This document shows, in pieces, positions 25,185 to 33,850 of a stretch of DNA of 64,000 bases. The notes beneath the pieces are model-generated. The model did not search any database. It saw nothing but the letters and a program-made list of their open reading frames with translations, and was not told the origin of the DNA. Position numbers and translations under genes: made by a program. Source of the DNA: JAUVPY01 sp034412795 (GTDB lineage Bacteria; Chloroflexota; Anaerolineae; 4572-78; NAK82). How positions within the stretch are numbered: position 1 is the first letter of the stretch; every line of letters starts with the position of its first letter. The stretch lies in NCBI GenBank assembly GCA_034412795.1, contig DAOUMD010000212.1, positions 1-64,000 on the forward strand, written 5' to 3'.

Positions 25185-25964
25185 CTAAATCAGCTCCTTC
25201 GCCCGCAACTGTGCCACCAAGCTCTCCACCGCCTCGTCGAGGGAGCCCTCCAGCCGGGTGCCTGGTTCCCGCTCAGGCGGGAAGCGACGGCCGCTCACGC
25301 GGGTCAGCGGCTCCAGATCGTCAGGGGTGACGCCCAGATCCTCCAGACCCCAGGTTGCAACCTCGCCTTGACGATAGGCGTCGATAACCCGCGCGCCGTA
25401 GATGTGGCGCCGTTGGTTGGCATCGCGGGGCACGGTCAACAGCGCAGGCAGGTCGGCTTCGCATCGGACGGCCCACTGAGAGACGCGTACCACGCCGTCC
25501 GTAATCTCTCGGATCGCATACACCTCCGCCAGCAGGGGCCAACCCAGGGCTTCGGCCAGGCGGCCCGGCAGCTCGCCGGCCCCGCTATCGAGGGCGACCG
25601 CACCGCAAACCACTATGTTCACATCTCCGATCTTCTCCACAGCGGCAGCCATCAGCCGGGCCGCGCCAGCGACGTCAGGCTTGAGATCGGTCAGCGCCGG
25701 GTCACTGATGAGCACACCCCAATCGGCGCCCCGCGCCATCGCCTCGCGCAGAGCGTCGTCCACGCGCGCTGGTCCCAGTCCCAAGGCGATGACTTCCACG
25801 TCCTCGCCCTCGTCCTTGACGCGCAAGGCTACCTCCAGTGCGTTGAGGTCGGCCGGGTTGACGATGTACTCCTCGCGGTTGACGAATATCCGTTCGCGGC
25901 GGCGATTGACGGTGAAACCGGTGGGGTCCAGGACCTGCTTGATGGTTACCACGATCTTGGTCAC
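25185..25964 (-). CDS. etfB: Electron transfer flavoprotein, beta subunit
   Basis: About 260 residues starting with GTG at 25964, preceded by AAGGAG; the upstream part of the ORF lacks family features. 'KIVVTIKQVLDP' opens the protein. 'NREEYIVNPADLNALEVALRVKD' and 'VVCGAVALDSGAGELPGRLAEALGWPLL' are the AMP-binding and ETF-beta signature regions. It pairs with EtfA and accepts electrons from the two dehydrogenases encoded just upstream. Confidence 0.93.
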   Translation of the reverse strand: MTKIVVTIKQVLDPTGFTVNRRRERIFVNREEYIVNPADLNALEVALRVKDEGEDVEVIALGLGPARVDDALREAMARGADWGVLISDPALTDLKPDVAGAARLMAAAVEKIGDVNIVVCGAVALDSGAGELPGRLAEALGWPLLAEVYAIREITDGVVRVSQWAVRCEADLPALLTVPRDANQRRHIYGARVIDAYRQGEVATWGLEDLGVTPDDLEPLTRVSGRRFPPEREPGTRLEGSLDEAVESLVAQLRAKELI

Positions 25965-26017
25965 AGTTTCACTCCTTACTATTACCAGAGCAAACTCTAA
26001 TGGTCTTGCGCGCAACG

Positions 26018-27187
26018 CTAGGGACGGATGCGCACGCCTTGCTTCTGGAAGATGTCCGAGGCGATGACGATGCGCTGGATCTCGTTGGTCCCTTCAAAAA
26101 TCTCCGAGATGCGCCCATCGCGGAAGGCGCGCTCCAACGGCATGTGCCGGCTGTAGCCCAGTGCCCCGTAGATTTGTAATGCCTTGTCCGTAACGCGCGA
26201 ACACACTTCAGAGCCATACAGCTTGCAAATCGCCGCCTCGCGGGTGTAGGATTGGCCGGTGTCGATCATCCAGGCCGTGCGATAAATGAGAGAACGCAGC
26301 GCCTCGATCTCGGCCGCCATGTCGGCGATCATCCATTGGATGGACTGTTTGTGAGCGATGGGGCCGCCGAACGCCTCGCGGATCACCGCCCACTCGACAG
26401 CCAGGTCGAGCATCCGTTGTGCACCGCCCAGCGACGCCGCGCCGAGGCCGGTGCGACCCACGTCCAGCGTCTTCATAAAGGTGACGAAGCCTAATCCCAC
26501 CGGGCCCAGCACGTTCTCCTGCGGCACGCGCACCCCATCCAGCACCATCTCGCAGGTGGGGCTACCGCGAATGCCCATTTTATCCTCAAGCTTGCTGACC
26601 TGGAAGCCCTGCCATCGACTCTCTACGATGAAACCGGTCATGCCCCCCCGTGGTCCCAGGGCTGGATCGGTGAGGGCCAGCACCACGGCCACGTCACAGA
26701 TGGACCCATTGGTGATGTAATGCTTGGTGCCGTCCAGAATATATGAGTCTCCTTCGCGTACGGCTCGCGTGCGCGTGGCGGCCGCATCGGAACCGGCGCC
26801 CGGTTCGGTCAGGGCAAAAGCAGCGATTTGCTCGCCTCTGGTCAGCGGCACCAGATATTTTTGCTTCTGTTCTTCGGTACCGTCCAGGTAAATCGACATG
26901 GCGCCGATCCCTGTGTGCGCTCCGATCACCGTGGCAAAGGAGGGAGAGGCCCGGTTCAACTCCTCCATCAAGATGCAGTAGCCGGTCTCGCCCGCCCCCA
27001 TGCCGCCATATTCCTGCGGGAAGGGCACGCCAAAAATGCCGTACTCGGCAGCTTTTTGCATCAGATCCAACGGCGGACCAGTCTTACTATGCTCAATCTC
27101 ATCTATGCGCGGCGCTACCTCTTGCTCCGTAAACTCACGAAACGCCTTGCGTAACAACTGGTGCTCTTTCGAGAAACTGAAATCCAT
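26018..27187 (-). CDS. Acyl-CoA dehydrogenase
   Basis: 389 residues. The ATG at 27187 follows AAAGGGG; the GTG start 9 nt further out is less likely. The typical fold is seen: 'YCILMEELNRASPSFATVIGAH', FAD/substrate motif 'AFALTEPGAGSDAAATRTRA', 'KHYITNGSICDVAVVLA', and the C-terminal 'GRISEIFEGTNEIQRIVI' with the catalytic Glu in FEGT. It oxidises an acyl-CoA to the 2,3-enoyl-CoA, passing electrons to EtfAB encoded downstream. Short or medium chain is likely from size; the exact substrate is unknown. Confidence 0.92.
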   Translation of the reverse strand: MDFSFSKEHQLLRKAFREFTEQEVAPRIDEIEHSKTGPPLDLMQKAAEYGIFGVPFPQEYGGMGAGETGYCILMEELNRASPSFATVIGAHTGIGAMSIYLDGTEEQKQKYLVPLTRGEQIAAFALTEPGAGSDAAATRTRAVREGDSYILDGTKHYITNGSICDVAVVLALTDPALGPRGGMTGFIVESRWQGFQVSKLEDKMGIRGSPTCEMVLDGVRVPQENVLGPVGLGFVTFMKTLDVGRTGLGAASLGGAQRMLDLAVEWAVIREAFGGPIAHKQSIQWMIADMAAEIEALRSLIYRTAWMIDTGQSYTREAAICKLYGSEVCSRVTDKALQIYGALGYSRHMPLERAFRDGRISEIFEGTNEIQRIVIASDIFQKQGVRIRP

Positions 27188-27203
27188 AGCCACCACCCCT
27201 TTA

Positions 27204-27283
27204 TGGAGATTGGATATCGGTGAATTGGAAACTGTCGGTTCGCACTTTCCGAAGCAATCTCCAATTTCTAATACCCAATCTCC
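27204..27283. repeat. Word-repeat inverted arms (GGAGATTGG)
   Basis: The left arm, 27204-27230 (GGAGATTGGATAT, GAATTGGAAA), is imperfectly complementary to the right arm at 27254-27283, which ends in CCAATCTCC. It fills the whole gap between the two acyl-CoA dehydrogenases, its right arm ending only a few bases from the stop codon of the upstream gene. Confidence 0.7.
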
Positions 27284-27286
27284 ACC

Positions 27287-28453
27287 CTATGCCGCTATTT
27301 CGACCCCATACGGCTTAAATAGTTCAGAGGCCAATACGACCCGCTGCATCTGGCTGGTGCTCTCGATAAGGTCCAGGGCACGGCAGTCGCGGTAGATGCG
27401 CTCGATGGGATACTCTTTCATGTAGCCGTATCCGCCGTGGACCTGCACCACTTTGTTGGCAACCCACATGGCTGTCTGGGCACCAAGTAGCTTGGCAGCG
27501 GCAGCATCCTCGGTGTAGGGTAGCCCCTCATCCACCAGCCAGGCGACATAGCTGACCAGGTGGCGCAGACCCTTAATCTTGGCCGCGCTCTCCGCCAGGT
27601 AATTCTGAATGGCCTGCTTCTGCCCGATAGGTACGCCGAATTGGACACGTTCGCTGGCGAATTCTACCCCGTAGTCGAGGGCCTGCTGGGCCGCGCCCAG
27701 AGCGATGGCCGACACGCTCATCCGGCCGTAATCCAGTGCACGCATAGCCTGGGCATGGCCTTCGTTCTCCACGCCGCCGAGCAGGTTGGTCGCCGGCACG
27801 CGGACGCCCTCCAGATAGAGCGGGGTGACGCCCAACCCACGCAGGCCCAGTGTAGGCTCGGTGCGACCCACGTGTAGGCCATCCATCTCCCGCTCGACGA
27901 GGAACGCGCCAAGCCCACCGTCGGTGTTAGTCTTTGGAAGGGTAGCGAAGACCAGAAACAGCCCGGCTAACGTGCCGTTGCTGATCCACGCCTTGCGACC
28001 GGTGAGAATATAGTCATCGCCATCCCTGACGGCGCGAGTCATCAGCCCGCCGGCATCCGAACCGGCGCTTGGCTCACTCCAGGCGAATGCGCCAATGCGC
28101 TCGCCGGCCGCCAGTTGGGGCAGATACGTCTTCTTCTGGGCGTCGGTGCCCTCGCGCAGGATGGTCATGCTCACCATCCCGGCGTGGACGTGGACGCCGA
28201 TGGCGGTGGACATACAAGCTTTGCCCAGCTCCTCCAGCCAAATCGAGTAGCTGAGCGTGTCCAATTCCGCGCCACCGTACACCCCCGGCAGAGGCGCGGC
28301 CAGCAGACCCTGCATCGCGATCTTCCTGAAGTTCTCGGCTGGCGCTTCTTCTGCCTTGTCCAGGTGTTCCGCGTTGGGCGCTATCTCACCCTGGGCAAAA
28401 TCGCGGAACATGTCGCGAAACATTCTCTGCTCTTCGGTGAGGCTAAAATCCAT
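27287..28453 (-). CDS. Acyl-CoA dehydrogenase (second paralogue)
   Basis: 388 residues with AGGAGAG upstream of its ATG. Motifs: 'SYSIWLEELGKACMSTAIGVHVHAG', 'AFAWSEPSAGSDAGGLMTRA', 'GRKAWISNGTLAGLFLVFA' and the C-terminal 'CRALDLIESTSQMQRVVLA', where the Glu of IEST is at the catalytic-base position of the family. It is clearly different from its neighbour, so the two probably handle different chain lengths or branched substrates. It belongs to the operon feeding EtfAB. Confidence 0.9.
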   Translation of the reverse strand: MDFSLTEEQRMFRDMFRDFAQGEIAPNAEHLDKAEEAPAENFRKIAMQGLLAAPLPGVYGGAELDTLSYSIWLEELGKACMSTAIGVHVHAGMVSMTILREGTDAQKKTYLPQLAAGERIGAFAWSEPSAGSDAGGLMTRAVRDGDDYILTGRKAWISNGTLAGLFLVFATLPKTNTDGGLGAFLVEREMDGLHVGRTEPTLGLRGLGVTPLYLEGVRVPATNLLGGVENEGHAQAMRALDYGRMSVSAIALGAAQQALDYGVEFASERVQFGVPIGQKQAIQNYLAESAAKIKGLRHLVSYVAWLVDEGLPYTEDAAAAKLLGAQTAMWVANKVVQVHGGYGYMKEYPIERIYRDCRALDLIESTSQMQRVVLASELFKPYGVEIAA

Positions 28454-28476
28454 ACGTCACTCTCCTGATCTTCAAC

Positions 28477-29520
28477 CTAAACACGCCAATCACGATATGT
28501 ACAGCGATAGATGTGTCGTAGTGTCAGCCAGTCTTTGACGCGGTTATGCAACGCGACCATCCACCCCGACAATCGCGTCACCAGTCCAGCGATGAGCACC
28601 GCCACCGAAGAAATGGTTGCCAACGTCGTCGACCACTTCTGCCAATCGACCAGGTCGCTGACGATAACAGCTTGCGTTGCAGACAGTTGTTCGGGAGATC
28701 CAAGCCACGAGGCAGTTGCCGCTCGACCGGCGCTCGACAAGGTCAGCACCAATAGCCACACGAGAATCATAACTGCTACCACGGACACGATGGTAATCCC
28801 GGCTGCTAACCAGGATACAAGCCGCCGGTCTTCGGCGCTCAGGTAACCCTCAGCACCACGACCACCAAACAGCAAGTAGTGCCACACACCAGCCTGCGAC
28901 TCCAGGCACTTGACTACCTGCTTCTTGCCATCCAGGTCAAGGGTCCTTAGATGTTCGTAAGCACCTCGCCACCGGCGAAGCGTGTAATGCAGCACGCGAG
29001 CGGCGTAGGGTGGCATGTGGTCGGCGATACCGTCAAAGCGTTGCGCCATGTATTCCAGCCGATGAGGATGCAACAGCTCACCAAATCCGCGTGGACCCAG
29101 CACGGCGGCGTGCCAGTAGGTATCGGCCAGACTCCCGCCATATGTGAAACCACGCCCGATGATATCGTCCTCTGTGCTCAAGGCGATCCATACCTCGGTG
29201 CTCCAGTCGTTCAATGCCTCTTGTAGGGTATTCAGGTCTACCTGGCTTATTTCATTGCGAGTAGGTATTGGTACACCAGGAAGACCGTGGTCAAGCCTGG
29301 CCGCAGTACGATTTAACTGGCCCATCGCCAGCAAGAGCGTGCTGTACTCGCTCAACGCGCCGCTGCTAAAATCAAAGCGATTAGATGCGTTGCCCACATG
29401 TATCTCCGACTTGCGGATTGACTGCACATAGTGCCTCAGCCTGCCAAAAACTTCGACTGCTAGCCAGCCCAGACGCACGGCCAACAGCACGCGATCTGGA
29501 CTATTTGTTGGTTCTCCCAT
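28477..29520 (-). CDS. Uncharacterised protein with C-terminal membrane helices
   Basis: 347 residues, not recognised. Residues ~1-225 are soluble, mainly helical, rich in Arg, His and Trp ('RVLHYTLRRWRGAYEHLRTLDLDG'). Two strong hydrophobic segments follow (~235-260 'LAAGITIVSVVAVMILVWLLVL' and ~300-325 'TTLATISSVAVLIAGLVTRLSG'), with a basic Trp/Tyr-rich tail. It sits inside the beta-oxidation operon between the enoyl-CoA hydratase and an acyl-CoA dehydrogenase, 23 nt from the latter. No enzymatic motif is visible. It could be a membrane tether or an unrelated insertion. Confidence 0.65.
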   Translation of the reverse strand: MGEPTNSPDRVLLAVRLGWLAVEVFGRLRHYVQSIRKSEIHVGNASNRFDFSSGALSEYSTLLLAMGQLNRTAARLDHGLPGVPIPTRNEISQVDLNTLQEALNDWSTEVWIALSTEDDIIGRGFTYGGSLADTYWHAAVLGPRGFGELLHPHRLEYMAQRFDGIADHMPPYAARVLHYTLRRWRGAYEHLRTLDLDGKKQVVKCLESQAGVWHYLLFGGRGAEGYLSAEDRRLVSWLAAGITIVSVVAVMILVWLLVLTLSSAGRAATASWLGSPEQLSATQAVIVSDLVDWQKWSTTLATISSVAVLIAGLVTRLSGWMVALHNRVKDWLTLRHIYRCTYRDWRV

Positions 29521-29548
29521 CGCTTTCTAGCCTCGCCACTCCGAAATA

Positions 29549-29660
29549 TGTAATACCGCAGTACGCACTGCATATTACGTACTGCGTACTACGTAATGCG
29601 TACGCCTGCACTTGCACCGTCCTGCCAGACGACACGGGCATACGGTGCACGTGTTGCGTG
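29549..29660. repeat. Word-repeat arms (TACGTACTGCGTA) with CCTGCA core
   Basis: 29549-29603 consists of degenerate units of TACGTACTGCGTA in both orientations. It is followed by a core (29604-29650) containing CCTGCACTTGCACCG and CCTGCCAG. That core is similar to the cores at 33757-33795 and 49580-49640, whose arms use different words. Confidence 0.6.
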
Positions 29661-29669
29661 ATCGGTCCC

Positions 29670-30455
29670 CTACCGATCCTTAAACTGCGGTTGTCGCTTC
29701 TGCAAGAAGGCCTGCACACCCTCTCTCATATCTTCGCTATCGACAAGCGTACGCCACTGCTCGCTCTCAACTTCCATTGCTTCGGCCAGCGGCAGATGGC
29801 GGCCACGCTCAATGGCCTCCATAGCACAACCGATGGCGACTGCGCTTTTGCCAGCGATCTTGCGGGCGAGACCTTTGGCCTCTTTAAGCACGTCGCCCAT
29901 GGGCACCACCTTGTTGATTAAGCCCAATCGATACGCTTCCTGAGCCGTAATCGGATCCCCGGTGAGAATCATCTCGGCTGCCTTGCTGGGACCCACAATG
30001 CGTGGCAGACGCTGCGTGCCGCCCCAGCCGGGTATGATGCCCAGGTTGATCTCCGGCTGCCCGATGCGGGCCCGGTCGCCAGCCACGCGGATGTGGCAGG
30101 CCATAGCCATTTCCAGCCCACCGCCCAGGCATATGCCGTTAATAGCGGCGATGACTGGCTTCTTAGACGTCTCGATCTTGCTGAACACTCTGTGCCCGGC
30201 ATGCAGCAGTTCCTGGGCATGATCAGCATCCTTGATCTGGTCGATTTCACTGATATCGGCCCCAGCGACGAAAGCCATCCGACCAGCCCCGGTGATGATG
30301 ATGACCTTGGCCTCCTCGTCGGTTAAGGCAATATCCAGGGCCGCGTCCAAGTCTTTCATAGTCTGTGAGTTGAAGGCGTTGACTGGCGGATGATCGAGGG
30401 TGATGATCGCAATCCGGTCTTCGACAGTGTACTTGGCGTTCTGAAGGTCAGCCAT
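29670..30455 (-). CDS. Enoyl-CoA hydratase/isomerase (crotonase family)
   Basis: 261 residues. The first oxyanion-hole region is 'GAGRMAFVAGADISEI'; the second is 'GICLGGGLEMAMACHIRVAGDRARIGQPEINLGIIPGWGGTQRLPR', containing the catalytic Glu of 'QPEINLG' that defines hydratases. It hydrates 2-enoyl-CoA to 3-hydroxyacyl-CoA, the second step of the pathway encoded by this operon. A strong GAAAGGAG precedes its ATG. Confidence 0.92.
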   Translation of the reverse strand: MADLQNAKYTVEDRIAIITLDHPPVNAFNSQTMKDLDAALDIALTDEEAKVIIITGAGRMAFVAGADISEIDQIKDADHAQELLHAGHRVFSKIETSKKPVIAAINGICLGGGLEMAMACHIRVAGDRARIGQPEINLGIIPGWGGTQRLPRIVGPSKAAEMILTGDPITAQEAYRLGLINKVVPMGDVLKEAKGLARKIAGKSAVAIGCAMEAIERGRHLPLAEAMEVESEQWRTLVDSEDMREGVQAFLQKRQPQFKDR

Positions 30456-30552
30456 GTTTCACTCCTTTCGATAAATCAGCGAATCAGCAAATCCACAAAT
30501 CAGCAACATCGCACTAAGTTCCGGTCTTCAATCTCTAATCTCAAGTCTCTGG

Positions 30553-31776
30553 CTACTCTGTGTACTCGTGGAAGCCTTTGCTGGCTTTTTTGCCCAGGTG
30601 CCCGGCACGGACTTTCAGTTTGAGCAGGCGGGAAGGGCGGAAACGCGGACCATATTTGGCTTCCAGGGCTTGTAGCCCTTCTAACATCACGTCGAGGCCA
30701 ATGAGATCGGCAATGGCCATGGGACCCGTCCGCTTACCGCTGTAGGTCATGCCTGCACCGGCGATCATAGCCATATCGATGTCGTTCACGCTGGCGACGT
30801 TTTCCTGCACGCACAAGGTAGCCTCGTTGATCAGAGGATAAACCAGCCGCTCAGGGCTGAACTCTGAGTCGGTCACACCTTTTTCACTTTTGATCTCGGC
30901 GATGAGCCTGAGGGTTGGTGCGTCGGTCTGGTCGCCGTAACCGTAGAACCCGGCGCCGCTCTTCTCACCCAGCCGGCCTATCTCCATCAGCCGGGACATA
31001 ATCAACGCCGGTGCCATCCGTTCGCCATACTCCTCGACCAGGTAGTCACCCACGTGGGCACACACGTCCAGGCCCAACATATCCATCAGCGTGAAGGGTC
31101 CCATGGGCCAGCCCCACTTGGTCATAGTCTCGTCTATCTCGCTGGCCGAAGCCGCGCCTTCTTCAAGGCACAGACTTGCCTCGTTCAGATAGGGCATCAG
31201 CAAGCGGTTGACCAGAAAGCCGGGGCATTCCTGCACCACCACCGGCAGCTTGCGTAAGCTTTCGGCAAACATGACCACGTCGTCCACCGTCTCCTGGCTG
31301 GTATCCAGACCGGGGATAATTTCCACCAGTTTCATCACGTGGGCGGGGTTGAAGAAGTGCATGCCGACGACCTTGTGGGGTTTATTAGTCGCCGCGCCCA
31401 TCTCGCTAATGGACAGTGCCGATGTGTTCGAAGCAAAGATAGTCGCCTCGGGACACACCTCTTCCAATTCCTGGAAGACGCGCCTCTTGATCTCCATCAC
31501 CTCCGGGACGGCCTCAATGATGATATCCACGTCCTCGAAGCCGTCGTAGGTAAGGGTGGGTGTGACGAGATCCAGCTTGCTACCCATATCGCTGGCTGAC
31601 ATCTTACCCTTGTCCACGCGTCGCTGGTAAATGCTCCGGATTCTCTCCATGCCGGTGTCGAGCATCTTCTGATCAACGTCTTTCATCACCACCGGCAGGC
31701 CGGAATAGGTGATCACCTGGGCGATCTCTCCGCCCATCGTCCCCGCGCCAACGACACCTGCCTTGAATATGTACAT
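30553..31776 (-). CDS. 3-hydroxyacyl-CoA dehydrogenase
   Basis: 407 residues. The NAD site is 'AGVVGAGTMGGEIAQVITYSGLPVVMKDVD'; the catalytic histidine region is 'VVGMHFFNPAHVMKLVEIIPG', with 'CPGFLVNRLLMPYLNEA' after it. Two C-terminal dimerisation domains are present (~190-300 and ~310-400), the second a duplication found in the longer form of the family. It oxidises 3-hydroxyacyl-CoA to 3-oxoacyl-CoA. AAGGAGG precedes the start. Confidence 0.92.
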   Translation of the reverse strand: MYIFKAGVVGAGTMGGEIAQVITYSGLPVVMKDVDQKMLDTGMERIRSIYQRRVDKGKMSASDMGSKLDLVTPTLTYDGFEDVDIIIEAVPEVMEIKRRVFQELEEVCPEATIFASNTSALSISEMGAATNKPHKVVGMHFFNPAHVMKLVEIIPGLDTSQETVDDVVMFAESLRKLPVVVQECPGFLVNRLLMPYLNEASLCLEEGAASASEIDETMTKWGWPMGPFTLMDMLGLDVCAHVGDYLVEEYGERMAPALIMSRLMEIGRLGEKSGAGFYGYGDQTDAPTLRLIAEIKSEKGVTDSEFSPERLVYPLINEATLCVQENVASVNDIDMAMIAGAGMTYSGKRTGPMAIADLIGLDVMLEGLQALEAKYGPRFRPSRLLKLKVRAGHLGKKASKGFHEYTE

Positions 31777-31800
31777 GGTTGCACCTCCTTGTGTGCTATT

Positions 31801-31919
31801 GGTATATTGGGAAACTGGTAAGTTGGTAGATTGGTAGGTTGGGAAACTGGGAGATTGGTAGGTTAGTTGGTTGGTTGGTAGGTTAGTTGGTTAGTTGGTT
31901 GGTAGGTTAGTTGGTTGGT
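31801..31919. repeat. GGTTGG/TAGTTGG word-repeat tract, left arm
   Basis: About 120 nt of degenerate units GGTTGGTTGGTAGGTTAG and related words. It fills the gap between the hydroxyacyl-CoA dehydrogenase and the four-helix-bundle gene and comes within 6 nt of the latter's stop. The complementary tract lies at 32402-32457 on the other side of that gene. Confidence 0.85.
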
Positions 31920-31925
31920 GACGAG

Positions 31926-32384
31926 CTATTCGTCCATGGGTAAATCCGGGATGCTTATGTAAGTGTGGCTGTTTTCTCGGAGGGCGCGGTCGCCATATTC
32001 CTGACGTCCCTGTTGTTGCTTGCGAACGTAACGAATGTAGCCGTTAAGAGAGCGCAGGGCACTGTGACAGAGTTCGCGCTGATTGGGTAACTCCCCAGCG
32101 GTATACCCTAATTCGTCGCAGACGATGAAGCCACCTAGAGCCTCGTTGAGGGAGCCACGGGCGATATGGTAGAAGCGCAGACAGTCTAGACAGTGATAGC
32201 GCCCATAGCCTTCGGCAATGTTGAGCACCGCACTGACCACCGCTCTACGCATCTGATCCGCCAGATTGTACTTCTCTTCCGGCGGCAGTCGCTTGACAAC
32301 GCGGTAGACCTCTTTCAGAACCTGCAACGCCAACTGATAGCATTCCAAATCCTCAAACCCACGCTGCCCCCTCTCTGCCGCCAT
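31926..32384 (-). CDS. Four-helix-bundle protein (S23/IVP family; Avd-like fold)
   Basis: 152 residues. 'GFEDLECYQLALQVLKEVYRVVKRLPPEEKYNLADQMRRAVVSAVLNIAEGYGR' is the signature of the 23S-rRNA intervening-sequence four-helix-bundle family, and 'RFYHIARGSLNEALGGFIVCDELGY' is its second half. DGR accessory proteins (Avd) belong to the same fold family. A strong AGGAGG precedes the ATG. The gene is bracketed by complementary GGTTGG-type tracts (31801-31919 and 32402-32457) and interrupts the beta-oxidation operon, so it looks like an inserted cassette. Its role is unknown; family members form pentamers and some bind nucleic acid. Confidence 0.85.
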   Translation of the reverse strand: MAAERGQRGFEDLECYQLALQVLKEVYRVVKRLPPEEKYNLADQMRRAVVSAVLNIAEGYGRYHCLDCLRFYHIARGSLNEALGGFIVCDELGYTAGELPNQRELCHSALRSLNGYIRYVRKQQQGRQEYGDRALRENSHTYISIPDLPMDE

Positions 32385-32401
32385 ATGCCCCCTCCTTGCT
32401 C

Positions 32402-32457
32402 CCTCCCCAACCCACCAACCAACCTCCCAACTAACTAACCAACCAACCTACCTACCG
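32402..32457. repeat. CCAACC/CTAACC word-repeat tract, right arm
   Basis: Degenerate CCAACCAACCTACC units, complementary to the tract at 31801-31919. The tract runs into the last codons of the thiolase: its TAG stop (32452-32454) is part of the repeat. Confidence 0.85.
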
Positions 32458-33663
32458 ATCTAGGTTTTCCAAGATCAGCGCACCACCCTGGCCGCCGCCG
32501 ACGCACATGCTTACCATACCATACTTGGCACCCCGCCGCCGCAATTCAGGCAGCAGCGTGGCCACCTGGCGCGCTCCGGTTGCGCCGACCGGATGCCCCA
32601 ATGCAATCGCGCCGCCGTTGGGGTTCACAATGTCAAAATTCAACTCGTATCCTTGATTCTTGAGTTCGACGGCGTCGGCCAGCACCTGGGCGGCAAAGGC
32701 TTCGTTCAACTCGATGACCTCCATGTCCTCCAGCGCCAGGCCAGCCCGATCAAGGACCTTGGGAATGGCATAGGCCGGGCCCAAACCCATATAGGCCGGG
32801 TCTACAGCGGCATAAGCGTAGGCCACAATACGAGCTTCAGGTTGGATGCCTAACTCCTGGGCTCTTTCAGCCGTCATCACCAGCATGGCGGCCGCCCCGT
32901 CGCTGATAGGGCACGCGTTGGCCGGGGTGACTGAGCCTCCTTCTTTGAAGATCGCCGGATACAGAGCCGCTTTCTGTACACTCAAGGCGGGGTTGATGCA
33001 CTCGTCCTGGATGATGTTCTCGCGGGCGACCTCCTGTCCGGCAACCTTTTTCACCACCTCCACCGGCACGATCTCTTCCTTGAATTTCTCCATGCGTGTC
33101 GCCATAAAGGCCTTCTTGTGGCTGTTCACAGCATATTCGTCCTGCTCTTCGCGGCTAATTTCGTAGCGCTCGACCAGGTTTTCAGCGGTGCGCCCCATAA
33201 TCTGATCGGCAATGGGATCAGTGAGACCTTCCCAAAGCGCGTCCGTGAGTTCCGAATGGCGGAGCTTGAGCCCCCAGCGGGCATTCTTGATGATGTAAGG
33301 GATGTTGCTCATGCTCTCAGTGCCGCCGACCAGGAACAGTTCACCGTCTCCGGCATAAATGGCCTGCACCGCTGAGCTGATACTTTGAATGCCTGAAGCA
33401 CAATTGCGTGCCACCGTGAAACCGGGCACTTCCTCAGGCACACCAGCCATCAATGCCGCCACGCGACCTATATTGGCTGCGTCAGACGGCTGACCGATGT
33501 TTCCTAATATTACCTCATCCAGGGCAGCCGGGTCCAGCCCGGTTCGCTCAAAGACAGCACGAAACACAATCTCGGCCATGTCTTGCGCCCGAAACGACCT
33601 CAACCCTCCCCCGTGGGACCCTATAGGCGTGCGTACGCTACTGGCAATGAAGATATCTTTCAC
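32452..33663 (-). CDS. Acetyl-CoA acetyltransferase / 3-ketoacyl-CoA thiolase
   Basis: 403 residues. The nucleophilic Cys is in 'VARNCASGIQSISSAVQ', the His in 'NPNGGAIALGHPVGATGARQ', and the second Cys in 'MVSMCVGGGQGGALILE', the complete thiolase triad. It cleaves 3-oxoacyl-CoA with CoA, the last step of beta-oxidation, or runs in reverse as a condensing enzyme. It is the first enzyme gene after the TetR regulator. Its final bases coincide with the edge of a word-repeat tract, which contributes the stop codon. Confidence 0.93.
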   Translation of the reverse strand: MKDIFIASSVRTPIGSHGGGLRSFRAQDMAEIVFRAVFERTGLDPAALDEVILGNIGQPSDAANIGRVAALMAGVPEEVPGFTVARNCASGIQSISSAVQAIYAGDGELFLVGGTESMSNIPYIIKNARWGLKLRHSELTDALWEGLTDPIADQIMGRTAENLVERYEISREEQDEYAVNSHKKAFMATRMEKFKEEIVPVEVVKKVAGQEVARENIIQDECINPALSVQKAALYPAIFKEGGSVTPANACPISDGAAAMLVMTAERAQELGIQPEARIVAYAYAAVDPAYMGLGPAYAIPKVLDRAGLALEDMEVIELNEAFAAQVLADAVELKNQGYELNFDIVNPNGGAIALGHPVGATGARQVATLLPELRRRGAKYGMVSMCVGGGQGGALILENLDR

Positions 33664-33691
33664 AACTACCTCCTACACACAGTTCGGAAGT

Positions 33692-33839
33692 GAAACGTAA
33701 GGCGTAAAACGTAAAACGTGATCCGTGATGCGTGATGCGCGATTTGAATCATCGACACCTGCATTGCCCTGTCCTGCTGCCAGCAAAGGCGTGTGACGCA
33801 AAAAATCCGCATCACGTTTTACGCTTTACGTTTTACGAT
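33692..33839. repeat. Word-repeat inverted arms (GTAAAACGTGATGCG) around a core
   Basis: Left arm 33692-33742 (units AACGTAAGGCGTAAAACG, CGTGATGCGTGATGCG). Right arm 33795-33839 is its degenerate reverse complement (GCATCACGTTTTACGCTTT). The core at 33757-33795 contains CCTGCATTGCCC and CTGCTGCCAG. It lies between the TetR gene and the thiolase. Confidence 0.8.
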
Positions 33840-33850
33840 ACACAACGACT

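Noticed and set aside
31926..32384. Calling the four-helix-bundle protein a DGR Avd
   Set aside because: The fold family fits, but the gene is 27 kb from the RT fragment and the same family contains many rRNA-associated and uncharacterised members.
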